Of a DNA stretch of 12,291 bases, positions 1 through 6,671 are shown one piece after another. The translations under genes and the position numbers were made by a program. The DNA is from JAYODW01 sp038116745 (GTDB lineage: Bacteria > Pseudomonadota > Gammaproteobacteria > Ga0077536), in NCBI GenBank assembly GCA_038116745.1, contig JAYODW010000069.1:1-12291 (forward strand), given 5' to 3'. The notes beneath the pieces are model-generated. The model had not been told where the DNA came from. It did no database searches and worked only from the letters and a program-made list of their open reading frames with translations. The first letter of the stretch is position 1; every line of letters starts with the position of its first letter.

Positions 1-293
1 CCGTCAAGCACCTTGAGCGAGCGGTACACCTCAATCGTGAAGTCGACGTGTCCGGGCGTGTCGATGATGTTCAGCCGGTGGTCGTTCCAGAAACAGGTGG
101 TGGCTGCTGACTGGATAGTGATGCCGCGCTCCTGCTCCTGCTCCATGAAGTCGGTCGTCGCTGCCCCGTCGTGGACCTCGCCGATCTTATGGATCTTGCC
201 GGTCAGCTTGAGGATCCGCTCTGTGGTCGTGGTCTTGCCCGCATCGACGTGGGCAAAAATTCCGATGTTGCGATACCGCGTCAGGTCAGTCAT
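1..293 (-). CDS. fusA2: Elongation factor G, FusA2-type, N-terminal part (runs off the left edge)
   Basis: Translational GTPase that drives ribosomal translocation or, in some second EF-G copies, ribosome recycling. Only the first 97 residues are inside the window. They hold the G1 P-loop AHVDAGKT (residues 14-21), the switch I element RGITI (56-60) and the G3 motif DTPGH (78-82), all intact. The opening MTDLTRYRNIGIFAHVDAGK and the stretch TGKIHKIGEVHDG match the second EF-G found in gammaproteobacteria better than the canonical str-operon copy; this is from memory of the family, not a search. The start ATG at 293 is preceded by a GAGAG ribosome-binding-like sequence. No rpsL, rpsG or tuf neighbour is seen on the upstream side, which also suggests the second copy. 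Confidence 0.93.
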   Translation of the reverse strand, partial: MTDLTRYRNIGIFAHVDAGKTTTTERILKLTGKIHKIGEVHDGAATTDFMEQEQERGITIQSAATTCFWNDHRLNIIDTPGHVDFTIEVYRSLKVLD

Positions 294-463
294 GGCTACT
301 CTCTAAAAATCAGCTCTGGCAAAGGGCAATGCAGCACCCGCATTCCGCGAAGCGTGAGCGCCTGGGTCAATGGAAAACGCCGGGAAAACCGGCACTGAGT
401 CGGTGCGCTGGTCGCGCGAGGGCGCGATCTTAAAGGGGATGAGCGCGGATCGAAATGCTTTCA

Positions 464-488
464 TGCAAAAAAATTAACTTTTTTTGCA
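464..488. repeat. A/T-rich perfect palindrome (10-bp arms, 5-base loop)
   Basis: The left arm TGCAAAAAAA (464-473) and right arm TTTTTTTGCA (479-488) are perfect reverse complements around TTAAC. It sits 20 bases past the stop of the HIT gene and about 170 bases upstream of the fusA2 start, in an otherwise GC-rich region. The arms are too A/U-rich for a classical GC-stem terminator, though either strand would end its stem in a run of U. It could be a weak bidirectional terminator, a bent-DNA or protein-binding site, or part of the fusA2 promoter region. The rest of the 294-508 spacer holds two small GC hairpins (379-393 and 412-427) and no gene I can support. Confidence 0.5.
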
Positions 489-508
489 GGGATGTCGCGG
501 TTATCGCG

Positions 509-910
509 CTAGGAACCGGGCGCAGGCGGTGCGCCTTTCAGCGGAATCACGTTACGCACGCCGCCGAGCGGACGTTCGACATCCCCCGTGAAACGCGGGA
601 TCAGGTGCAGATGCGCGTGCCATACCGACTGCCCGCCGGCTTCGTTGCAGTTCACACCAAGATTAAAACCGTCCGGCGCGTAGCGTTCCACGAGCAGCGT
701 CTGCACCTCGCGGGCGAGATCGAAACAGGCCCGGTAGGCGGCCGGATCGGCGTCAAAGATCGTGCGCACGTGCTGCCGGGGAACAATCAGCGTGTGCCCT
801 GGCGACACCGGATGGGCGTCAAAAAACGCCAGCGCCAGCGCATTTTCGGCCAGCACAGGCCGGTCGAGATCACAGAAAAGGCAGGGGTTATTCGGATCGC
901 GCGCGGCCAT
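509..910 (-). CDS. HIT family protein (histidine-triad nucleotide-binding or hydrolase)
   Basis: A 133-residue histidine-triad protein. The signature HAHLHLIPR carries the triad at H98, H100 and H102; the central histidine normally forms the nucleotidyl-enzyme intermediate on the alpha phosphate of a nucleotide. The N-terminal NPCLFC (C10 and C13) is the usual start of bacterial HIT proteins, where these cysteines help bind zinc. I chose the ATG at 910 rather than 970 because family members begin just before the CxxC element, and the 970 start would overlap the upstream gene without adding family sequence. The gene begins 4 bases after the stop of the SnoaL-like gene, so it is probably the last gene of that operon. 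Likely substrates are AMP-linked compounds or dinucleoside polyphosphates, but sequence alone does not say which. Confidence 0.9.
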   Translation of the reverse strand: MAARDPNNPCLFCDLDRPVLAENALALAFFDAHPVSPGHTLIVPRQHVRTIFDADPAAYRACFDLAREVQTLLVERYAPDGFNLGVNCNEAGGQSVWHAHLHLIPRFTGDVERPLGGVRNVIPLKGAPPAPGS

Positions 911-914
911 GTCT

Positions 915-1349
915 TCAACGTACTCCGGGTTCCGGCCAGGCGCCGACCTGGCGCAAGGCACTTCGCGCATCCCAATAGTCGGTCTGCGCGCTGATCAGCC
1001 CGTCCCGCAGCACGAGCACGCTCGTTCCGCGCGTCACGAAGGTCTGTCCGGACACATCAAAACCAAGGAACGTCCGCCCGGCTCCCCAGCGCGCAGTCCA
1101 TTCCCACTCCACGGCTCCACCGGCTTCGCTTCCAGTCCAGCGCCGGAACGCGAGCGCGGTCACCCCGGAGGTAAAAAAGCTCTCGAACAGTCTGCGCAGC
1201 GCATCGCGTCCCGCGGTGCATTCGCCGAACAACGGGTCTTCAAACACCACGTCGTCGCTATAACAGCGCAGCGCCCCTTCGAGATCCCCGCGCGTGTAGC
1301 AGTCAAGCCACGCCCTGACGAAGTCCTCCATCCCGTCCGCACGCCGCAT
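915..1349 (-). CDS. SnoaL / NTF2-like fold protein
   Basis: A 144-residue protein with the layout of the NTF2/SnoaL superfamily: an N-terminal helix pair (FVRAWLDCYTRGDLEGALRC), the segment YSDDVVFEDPLFG, a helix containing GRDALRRLFESFF, then strands ending in DGLISAQTDYWDA. Members are small alpha+beta barrels used as cyclases, isomerases, dehydratases or limonene-epoxide-hydrolase-like enzymes, and many have no known substrate. The ATG at 1349 shares bases with the TGA of the upstream hydrolase (TGATG), which supports this start and translational coupling; a second ATG at 1331 is possible. Its reaction cannot be assigned. The tight coupling suggests it acts on the same substrate or product as the hydrolase. 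Confidence 0.8.
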   Translation of the reverse strand: MRRADGMEDFVRAWLDCYTRGDLEGALRCYSDDVVFEDPLFGECTAGRDALRRLFESFFTSGVTALAFRRWTGSEAGGAVEWEWTARWGAGRTFLGFDVSGQTFVTRGTSVLVLRDGLISAQTDYWDARSALRQVGAWPEPGVR

Positions 1350-3091
1350 CAGCGTTCGATGACCGGCAGGATGAGCATCGACGGATGCGCCTGGTCGTGC
1401 AGCACCGTGTTCGTGGCGACGACGAAATCCCGGTCGCTCTCCGCGGCAATCGTGCCGCCGGTATTCGTGTTGCGATCAAAACGCGGGAAGTTGGAGCTCG
1501 ATACCTCAAGCCGGATCCGGTGACCCCGGGCGAAGACATTGGCAGTGGCGACGAGATCGATTTCCAGGCGATAGGTTTCTCCCGGCGTCATGAACACCTG
1601 GCGCTCGGTGCCTTCACGATAACGCGCCCGCAAGATGCCATCGGTCAGAATCATCGCCCGGCCATCCGGGTATACATCGACCAGTTTGCCGGTGAAGTCG
1701 GTGTCCCGCGCCGAAGAGCTGACGTACAGCACCAGCCGCACGGGACCGGTGACCTCAAGATCCGTCGTCAGCGCGTCGCTGGTAAAGCAGAGCACGTCGG
1801 CGCGCGCTTCGACCTGCTGCTGGTCGCGAGGCCCGGCATTCGCACCGACAAACAGCCCCGGCAGAAAGGTTGCCCCGCCCACCGTCGGCACCGGATCGTG
1901 CGGGTCGTAGCGGTAGCTGTCCGCCGGCTCCGTCGGCGCCGGTGCCTGCCGGGAGAGTGTGCCATCGCCGGTAGCCGTCGACGCCTGCCCGCCGCTGTGC
2001 AGAAACCAGCTCTGGTAGTCAGTGTCCGGCAGCGGCCAGTCGTCTTCGTCACGCCAGATGTCCGGCCCCATGATGAACAGTCTGACCGGCTTTTCCTGCT
2101 CCAGACCATTGGCTTCGCCCTTGAGCCAGTAATCGAAAAACCGGATCTGCTGCGCCGTGACATCAGCCACGCCATCGTGGGCAAGCATGCCGAAATTGCG
2201 CTCTGCGTAGAAACCGCCGTTGTAGCCATGCGCCCAGGGACCGATCACCAGACGCTGCTGCCGCGCGGCCTCACCCTTCCCGCGGGTTTTCATGCCGAGA
2301 TAATTCTCCAGCGTGCCGCCGAGAAAAAGGTCATACCAGCCACCGAAATTGAGCGCCGGCGCAGAGATTTTCTCGTAGTGCTCGCGCGGCGCTGCGGCAC
2401 GCCAGTAGTCGTCGTATTCGGTATGCGCGATCCAGTCAGCAACGTAGGGCGCCAGCTCGGCGAGCTCCGGCAGATCCGTCAGCGGCAAGTGGTGATAGCG
2501 CTCGGCCACGTCATCAGCGGCCTGGATCGCCCCGGCCAGCGCCGCCGGCTCTGCTTCACCCCGACCTAGACGCCTGACCAGCTCGCCAATCGCGAAGGTC
2601 GCCGTGGCCCACTGCAGCATGAACCCCAGTTGGAACGCCCCGCCCTGGTAGGTCCACTTCTCGTAGTACTGGTCGGTCGTGATGAACGGTGCCATCGCTT
2701 TGAGCGCGGTCGGCGCTTCGCTGGCGGCGAGCCATTGCGTCGCGCCGTAGTAGGAGGCGCCCATGGTGCCGACATCACCGTTACACCAGGGCTGCGCGGC
2801 GGCCCAGGCGATCGTGTCAGCCCCGTCATGCGCCTCCTGGAAATAGGGGTCGAACACACCCTCTGACTGGTAGGTGCCGCGGCAGTCCTGGACCACCACC
2901 ACATAGCCGGCCTGCGCCACCCTGAGGATATCGCCGGAAAGGAACAGCAGCACCGGAAGCTCCTTGTTGTAGGGGAGACGCATGACGATCGCCGGACAGG
3001 GGGACGTTCCCTCGGGCCGGTAAACATCCGTCGCGAGCCTGACCCCGTCGCGCATGGCGACCTGAAGATTCTTCTCTATCGTGACCTGCAT
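1349..3091 (-). CDS. CocE/NonD family alpha/beta hydrolase (X-Pro dipeptidyl-peptidase-like)
   Basis: A 580-residue serine hydrolase of the cocaine esterase / X-prolyl dipeptidyl aminopeptidase (S15) family. The nucleophile motif is GASYYG (S113), followed by GWYD (D254) and the IGPWAH segment (H288), giving the full Ser-Asp-His triad in the CocE order. The N-terminus has the typical 'MRDGVRLATDVYRP' strand, and the C-terminal third is the jelly-roll domain (RLVLYVSSSARDTDFTGKL; later HRIRLEVSSSNFPRFDRNTN). The length matches the family. The ATG at 3091 was chosen because AGAGGA lies at normal spacing upstream and the protein opens at the family's usual point. No signal peptide is visible, so it should be cytoplasmic. 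Substrates may be esters, acylated amino acids or amides; the natural one is unknown. It lies 70 bases after the sulfotransferase gene. Confidence 0.92.
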   Translation of the reverse strand: MQVTIEKNLQVAMRDGVRLATDVYRPEGTSPCPAIVMRLPYNKELPVLLFLSGDILRVAQAGYVVVVQDCRGTYQSEGVFDPYFQEAHDGADTIAWAAAQPWCNGDVGTMGASYYGATQWLAASEAPTALKAMAPFITTDQYYEKWTYQGGAFQLGFMLQWATATFAIGELVRRLGRGEAEPAALAGAIQAADDVAERYHHLPLTDLPELAELAPYVADWIAHTEYDDYWRAAAPREHYEKISAPALNFGGWYDLFLGGTLENYLGMKTRGKGEAARQQRLVIGPWAHGYNGGFYAERNFGMLAHDGVADVTAQQIRFFDYWLKGEANGLEQEKPVRLFIMGPDIWRDEDDWPLPDTDYQSWFLHSGGQASTATGDGTLSRQAPAPTEPADSYRYDPHDPVPTVGGATFLPGLFVGANAGPRDQQQVEARADVLCFTSDALTTDLEVTGPVRLVLYVSSSARDTDFTGKLVDVYPDGRAMILTDGILRARYREGTERQVFMTPGETYRLEIDLVATANVFARGHRIRLEVSSSNFPRFDRNTNTGGTIAAESDRDFVVATNTVLHDQAHPSMLILPVIER

Positions 3092-3161
3092 GACGCTATT
3101 CCTCTGGTTAAATCTTCGGCGTTGCCGCTCCGGGGCTGACCAAGGGCCGGCCGCGGACGCA

Positions 3162-4136
3162 TTAGTTCCTGGCGCTGGGTGGGTCGCCACCCTGCAGCCA
3201 GCGCGCAGCCTCCGGCTCAAGATTGCGGGTGAGCGCAGCGTCGAACAAGCGTAATGCCTCAGGATCGAGCGCCGCACTCCACGCCCCAACGCTGTCGCGG
3301 GCAAAAAAACTCTCCGCGCCGCCGCGCCAGTCCTGCGCGTGGACCCCGAGGATGTCCTCCGCCTTGTCAGACATCGCCGCAAAAGATATTCCGGGCAGAA
3401 GCCCGGGCAGCCGTCCGGGACGGACAGGGATCTCCAGGAACGCGGCGATGCGTTCTACCTGCGACTCCAGATCCTCCATGAGGTCGCGATAGTGCACCAG
3501 CAGCACGTTCGGCAGCTCCCGGTACGGCCACCAGCTGGCGACATGCTGGAACATCGAGCCGTAGAGATAGCCGTCGCTTTCCCACGCCACCGATGACTCG
3601 GTCAGCCACTGTGCCCAGAACGCTTCCAGGTCGTCCGGCCTGGCGGGCCAGGGCTCGCCCAGTTCCTCGCCCGCAGCGCGCAGGCGCTCAAGCGCAACCG
3701 CAGAGTAGTTGCGCGAACGCGCCCACAAGGACATGAACACATCGCGCCCATCACGCGCCACCACGATGTACTTGCACTGCGGGAAAAAACGCAGCGCATT
3801 GAGCGGCACGTGGCTTTCCAGGATCCGCCGGTGGTCCTGCTCGTCGAGCATCGCGGTCAGCGCCTCCACCGATCCGCCGTGGCTGTAGCGGTCAACCCAG
3901 GGGGATAGCTCCATAACCGGTGCCGGCAGATTTTCCTGCCGGAAAACCAGCGTGGCGACAATGGTCTGCACCCAGGTTGAACCCGCGCTGTACGCGCTGC
4001 AGATGATGATGTCGTCATCCCGCGGAACAAACAGGTCCCAGTGGGTGCTGTTGAGAAGATGATTGCGGTAAACGTGGGTGTGTTCAGGCAGCTCAGGTAA
4101 GGACACAGACCATCCCCGGGTCGTCACATTCAGCAT
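3162..4136 (-). CDS. PAPS-dependent sulfotransferase (Sulfotransfer_1 family)
   Basis: Cytosolic-type sulfotransferase of about 314-324 residues that should move a sulfuryl group from PAPS to a hydroxyl or amine. Residues here are counted from the ATG at 4136. The 5'-phosphosulfate loop is SAYSAGSTW (47-55). The 3'-phosphate site is YIVVARDGRDVFMSL (about 123-137, with R128 and S136). The probable catalytic histidine is H109 in ESHVPL. The C-terminal FFARDSVGAWSAALDPE corresponds to the usual F-RKG-x-x-G-DWK region, but its lysine is not kept. The ATG at 4136 has no clear ribosome binding site. A GTG at 4106 follows GGGGA at good spacing and begins just before the conserved 'LPELPEHTHVYRNHLL', so it may be the real start. 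Its acceptor is unknown, and no sulfatase or PAPS synthesis gene is nearby. Confidence 0.9.
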   Translation of the reverse strand: MLNVTTRGWSVSLPELPEHTHVYRNHLLNSTHWDLFVPRDDDIIICSAYSAGSTWVQTIVATLVFRQENLPAPVMELSPWVDRYSHGGSVEALTAMLDEQDHRRILESHVPLNALRFFPQCKYIVVARDGRDVFMSLWARSRNYSAVALERLRAAGEELGEPWPARPDDLEAFWAQWLTESSVAWESDGYLYGSMFQHVASWWPYRELPNVLLVHYRDLMEDLESQVERIAAFLEIPVRPGRLPGLLPGISFAAMSDKAEDILGVHAQDWRGGAESFFARDSVGAWSAALDPEALRLFDAALTRNLEPEAARWLQGGDPPSARN

Positions 4137-4241
4137 CGCGGACGCCGGCAGCGGGTGTCCTACACATCCGTGTGAGCCAGCTGCGCGGCCCTCTGACAGC
4201 CACCGCACTCGCGGCGGGTGGCGCCGGGTCCCGCTCCGCGG

Positions 4242-4270
4242 AGAATAATTTCTGCTTACGGGGAAGTCGA
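4242..4270 (-). promoter_or_regulatory. Candidate sigma70-type promoter for the sulfotransferase operon
   Basis: On the minus strand a TCGACT box (4265-4270) and a TATTCT box (4242-4247) are separated by 17 bases; each matches four of six consensus positions. The site lies about 105 bases upstream of the sulfotransferase ATG, in the 175-base spacer (4137-4311) that follows the kinase gene. It is the only AT-rich patch in that spacer. The call is by eye and weak. Confidence 0.25.
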
Positions 4271-4311
4271 CCCGGGCGGATACCCGCCGCGCCAGGCATC
4301 CTGTCTCGAAG

Positions 4312-5325
4312 TCAGGGTCCGAAGCGGGCGATATAGCGCCGGGCAAGGGTGACACTGCCGGCGCTGAAGGCCGGACCAAGTTCGCGCGCGAGATCGGTGT
4401 CCGCGTGCGAGCCAATCCAGGCGACGATGAGCAGGCGACGCAGCATGAGGAAGGTGGGGATCTCGGCCACCTCCTCCAAACTGAGCGGCGCGACCGTGCG
4501 GTAGCCCTCGACCCAGGCGGCGATCAGCTCCGCCACGTCTTCCCGATCTTCCATAAAGCTGAGGGCGGTAGCGACGTCGTAGAGAAACCAACCCTCACCG
4601 CAATCGTCGAAATCGATCACCCGCGTATCGCCCGCTACTTCAAGCAGATTGGCCAGCCGCAGATCGGCATGGATCAGACCGAAGCGCTCACGGCTTTTGC
4701 CGAACGCCTCGAGCCGTCGCTGGAGCAGATTGTCGAGCTCGCTCAACAGCGCCAGCGCCGGCGCATCGAGCCCGAGACCATCCTGCCAGCGCCCCCAGTT
4801 CCCCTGCTCACCAAGACTGTGCTCGTAATCCCACAGCAGGCGCTCGAAATCCGCCGGGCGCTGCCAATCACGGGCGTGGATGTGCATACGCGCAGCAATG
4901 GCGCCGAGCCGTCGGAACGGCGCCAGGAGCGCGGTTTCGTCCGGCTCCTTGCCCTCGATGAAGTTGAACATCACCACCATGCGCGACTCGGCCATCGCAG
5001 GCGTCTCGATGATCTGGATCATTTCACCGTCGTCAGCCGGGATTGCCTGCGGCGTCATCACGTCCGCCTCGTCGGTCAGCGCCTTCATCCACGCGAGTTC
5101 GCTCATCACACCGCGTCGGCTGTGATACCCAGTGCGGTGCACGCGCAGAATCAGCGGTGGCTCGCCGGATGACCGGTCGAGCCGGTAGGTCGCGTTCTCA
5201 GAGATATTGAGCAGCGTCAGCGGCGCATCTTCCACATAACCCCAGCGCGGCAACGCACGTCGCGCGACCGTCTCAAGGTGAGCTTTCTTCGCGTTTTCGC
5301 TGAGCGTCTCAAACTCCTGGCTCAT
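4312..5325 (-). CDS. APH-family small-molecule kinase (phosphotransferase enzyme family)
   Basis: A 337-residue protein-kinase-like phosphotransferase (APH / homoserine kinase II / hydroxylysine kinase superfamily). The catalytic loop HADLRLAN contains H219, D221 and N226, and the metal-binding segment VIDFDDCGEG contains D238 and D240. The N-terminal lobe has the family segment LLNISENATYRLD, then LILRVHRTGYHSRRG and SELAWMKAL, where the kinase-specific lysine position appears to be arginine. The ATG at 5325 is preceded by GGGAGGA at good spacing. Family members phosphorylate hydroxyl groups of small metabolites. The divergent operon encodes a class III PLP enzyme, so an amino-alcohol substrate is a reasonable inference, as in the hydroxylysine kinase / phospholyase pair. 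True aminoglycoside resistance is unlikely given the family subtype and context. Confidence 0.85.
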   Translation of the reverse strand: MSQEFETLSENAKKAHLETVARRALPRWGYVEDAPLTLLNISENATYRLDRSSGEPPLILRVHRTGYHSRRGVMSELAWMKALTDEADVMTPQAIPADDGEMIQIIETPAMAESRMVVMFNFIEGKEPDETALLAPFRRLGAIAARMHIHARDWQRPADFERLLWDYEHSLGEQGNWGRWQDGLGLDAPALALLSELDNLLQRRLEAFGKSRERFGLIHADLRLANLLEVAGDTRVIDFDDCGEGWFLYDVATALSFMEDREDVAELIAAWVEGYRTVAPLSLEEVAEIPTFLMLRRLLIVAWIGSHADTDLARELGPAFSAGSVTLARRYIARFGP

Positions 5326-5460
5326 CCCGTTGTCCTCCCGGAGGCGGTCAGAAAATCCCGACCGGCGCCTGTTATACACCGCGCACAGGGTCCGCTGTCG
5401 GGCGCTGACAGCGATGCGCTATGCTCACCGACATCATCCGGCTGCGGGAGATTTGGAAAT
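5326..5460. promoter_or_regulatory. Divergent promoter region with a 7+7 inverted repeat
   Basis: This 135-base spacer separates the leftward kinase from the rightward dehydrogenase operon. It contains a perfect inverted repeat, CGCTGTC (5393-5399) and GACAGCG (5407-5413), around a 7-base centre, which is the shape of a dimeric repressor site. A minus-strand TATAAC (complement of 5371-5376) could be the -10 box of the kinase gene, about 45 bases upstream of its start. No good -35/-10 pair stands out on the plus strand. The repeat lies where one protein could control both directions, but no regulator gene is in the window. Confidence 0.4.
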
Positions 5461-6228
5461 ATGTTCACCTCGATTGAAGGTCGTGTCGTGGTGGTGACCG
5501 GCGCCAGTCGCGGGATCGGTAAAGGGATCGCGACGGTGTTCGCGCGGCACGGCGCGCGCGTGTTCGTTGTCAGCCGTGATCCTGCCGCCGCGGCCGCCAC
5601 TGCCACCGCGCTCGGTGGAGACGCGGTCGGGTTTGCAGCGGATATCTCGACGGCCGAGGGCGCGGCGCGCATGGCAGACGCGGCCACCGCCCACTTCGGA
5701 GGGATCGACATCCTGTGCGCGAATGCCGGTATTTTTCCGCAGACGAGCATCGAGTCCATGGACGTCGCGGAATGGGACGCCGTGATGGGCACCAACCTCC
5801 GCGGCACCTTTCTGTCGGTCAAAGCCTGCCTGCCCGGACTGAAGGCCTCGACCCAGGGACGGATCATTCTGACCTCGTCGATCACGGGTCCGGTTACCGG
5901 CTTTCCGGGCTGGAGCCACTACGGTGCCAGCAAGGCGGGGCAGCTCGGTTTTATCCGCACCGCCGCCATCGAGCTGGCGCCCCACGGCATCACCGTGAAT
6001 GCGGTCCTGCCGGGCAATATTGTCACGGAAGGGCTCGACGAACTCGGCGAGGACTATCTGAGCACCATGGCAGCATCGATCCCGCTGAAGCGCCTCGGCA
6101 GCACTGCCGACATCGGCAACGCCGCGCTGTTCTTCGCCTCGGCAGAAGCGGCTTACATCACCGGCCAGACGCTGGTCGTCGACGGCGGCCAGATCCTGCC
6201 GGAGTCCCTTGAAGCCCTGGGGGCCTGA
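5461..6228 (+). CDS. Short-chain dehydrogenase/reductase, FabG-like
   Basis: A 255-residue classical SDR that should oxidise an alcohol or reduce a ketone using NAD(H) or NADP(H). It has the Rossmann motif TGASRGIG (13-20), the NAG motif (88-90), and the catalytic serine (S139 or S140), Y154 and K158 in HYGASK. The C-terminal PGNIVTEGL and YITGQTLVVDGG are standard for 3-oxoacyl-ACP-reductase-type SDRs. R17 in the glycine-rich loop hints at NADPH but does not settle it. The ATG at 5461 begins the first beta strand directly; a GGGAG lies somewhat far upstream. It is the first gene of a tight three-gene operon with the SRPBCC and class III PLP genes, so fatty acid synthesis is unlikely and a role in the cluster's own pathway is favoured. 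Confidence 0.92.
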   Translation: MFTSIEGRVVVVTGASRGIGKGIATVFARHGARVFVVSRDPAAAAATATALGGDAVGFAADISTAEGAARMADAATAHFGGIDILCANAGIFPQTSIESMDVAEWDAVMGTNLRGTFLSVKACLPGLKASTQGRIILTSSITGPVTGFPGWSHYGASKAGQLGFIRTAAIELAPHGITVNAVLPGNIVTEGLDELGEDYLSTMAASIPLKRLGSTADIGNAALFFASAEAAYITGQTLVVDGGQILPESLEALGA

Positions 6229-6233
6229 ACGGC

Positions 6234-6671
6234 ATGCGTTTCTCCTTGACTCATCACATCGTCATCGCCGCAGCGCCAGAGCGGTGCTATGACTACATCG
6301 CCGCGCCTTTGAGCTGGCCCGAATGGCACCCCGCATCCCACGCGATCGACGCGCCAGCGCGCGCCCTGGAAGCGGGCGAAGAGTTCCGGGAGCGCTGGCA
6401 CACGCGTCGCGGCGAGGTCATTCTCAACTGGCGGGTGACTGCCAGCACGCGGCCAGGCTTCTGGGCCATTGCGGCTGAGACCAGCTTTATCGGCCGGATC
6501 TGCGGGGAATACCATTTCGATGTCGTGACTGGGGGCACGCGCTACACGCGCACCATCATCAACCCCGATCGCGCGCGACCGCCGACACGGGAACAGATGG
6601 CCGCCATCGATGACGAAGCGCGGCTGTGCCTGGAAAATACCCGCCGCTGCCTGGAACAGAAACGCGCATGA
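6234..6671 (+). CDS. SRPBCC (START/polyketide cyclase-like) domain protein
   Basis: A 145-residue single-domain protein with the SRPBCC helix-grip pattern: the starting strand FSLTHHIVIAAAPERCYDYI, the conserved LSWPEWHPASHAI turn, a series of beta strands with EEFRERWH and FDVVTGGTRYTRTI, and a long C-terminal helix (REQMAAIDDEARLCLENTRRCLEQK). The fold binds hydrophobic small molecules in a deep cavity; members include aromatase/cyclases, lipid carriers and many uncharacterised proteins. The gene starts 5 bases after the dehydrogenase stop, and its TGA overlaps the next ATG (ATGA), so all three genes should be co-translated. No catalytic residue can be named, and the ligand is unknown. Confidence 0.82.
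   Translation: MRFSLTHHIVIAAAPERCYDYIAAPLSWPEWHPASHAIDAPARALEAGEEFRERWHTRRGEVILNWRVTASTRPGFWAIAAETSFIGRICGEYHFDVVTGGTRYTRTIINPDRARPPTREQMAAIDDEARLCLENTRRCLEQKRA

Noticed and set aside
391..406. A GGCACTGAGTCGGTGC hairpin that differs by one base from the last hairpin of the well-known Cas9 tracrRNA
   Set aside because: There is no U tract, no anti-repeat, no repeat array and no cas gene in the window. A short GC hairpin can match by chance.
455..994. Long plus-strand ORF opposite the HIT gene
   Set aside because: It is an open frame antisense to a clear HIT protein, with arginine-rich composition and no family motif.
4312..5325. An aminoglycoside resistance gene
   Set aside because: The APH fold alone does not imply resistance; the N-terminal family segment and the metabolic neighbours favour a metabolite kinase.
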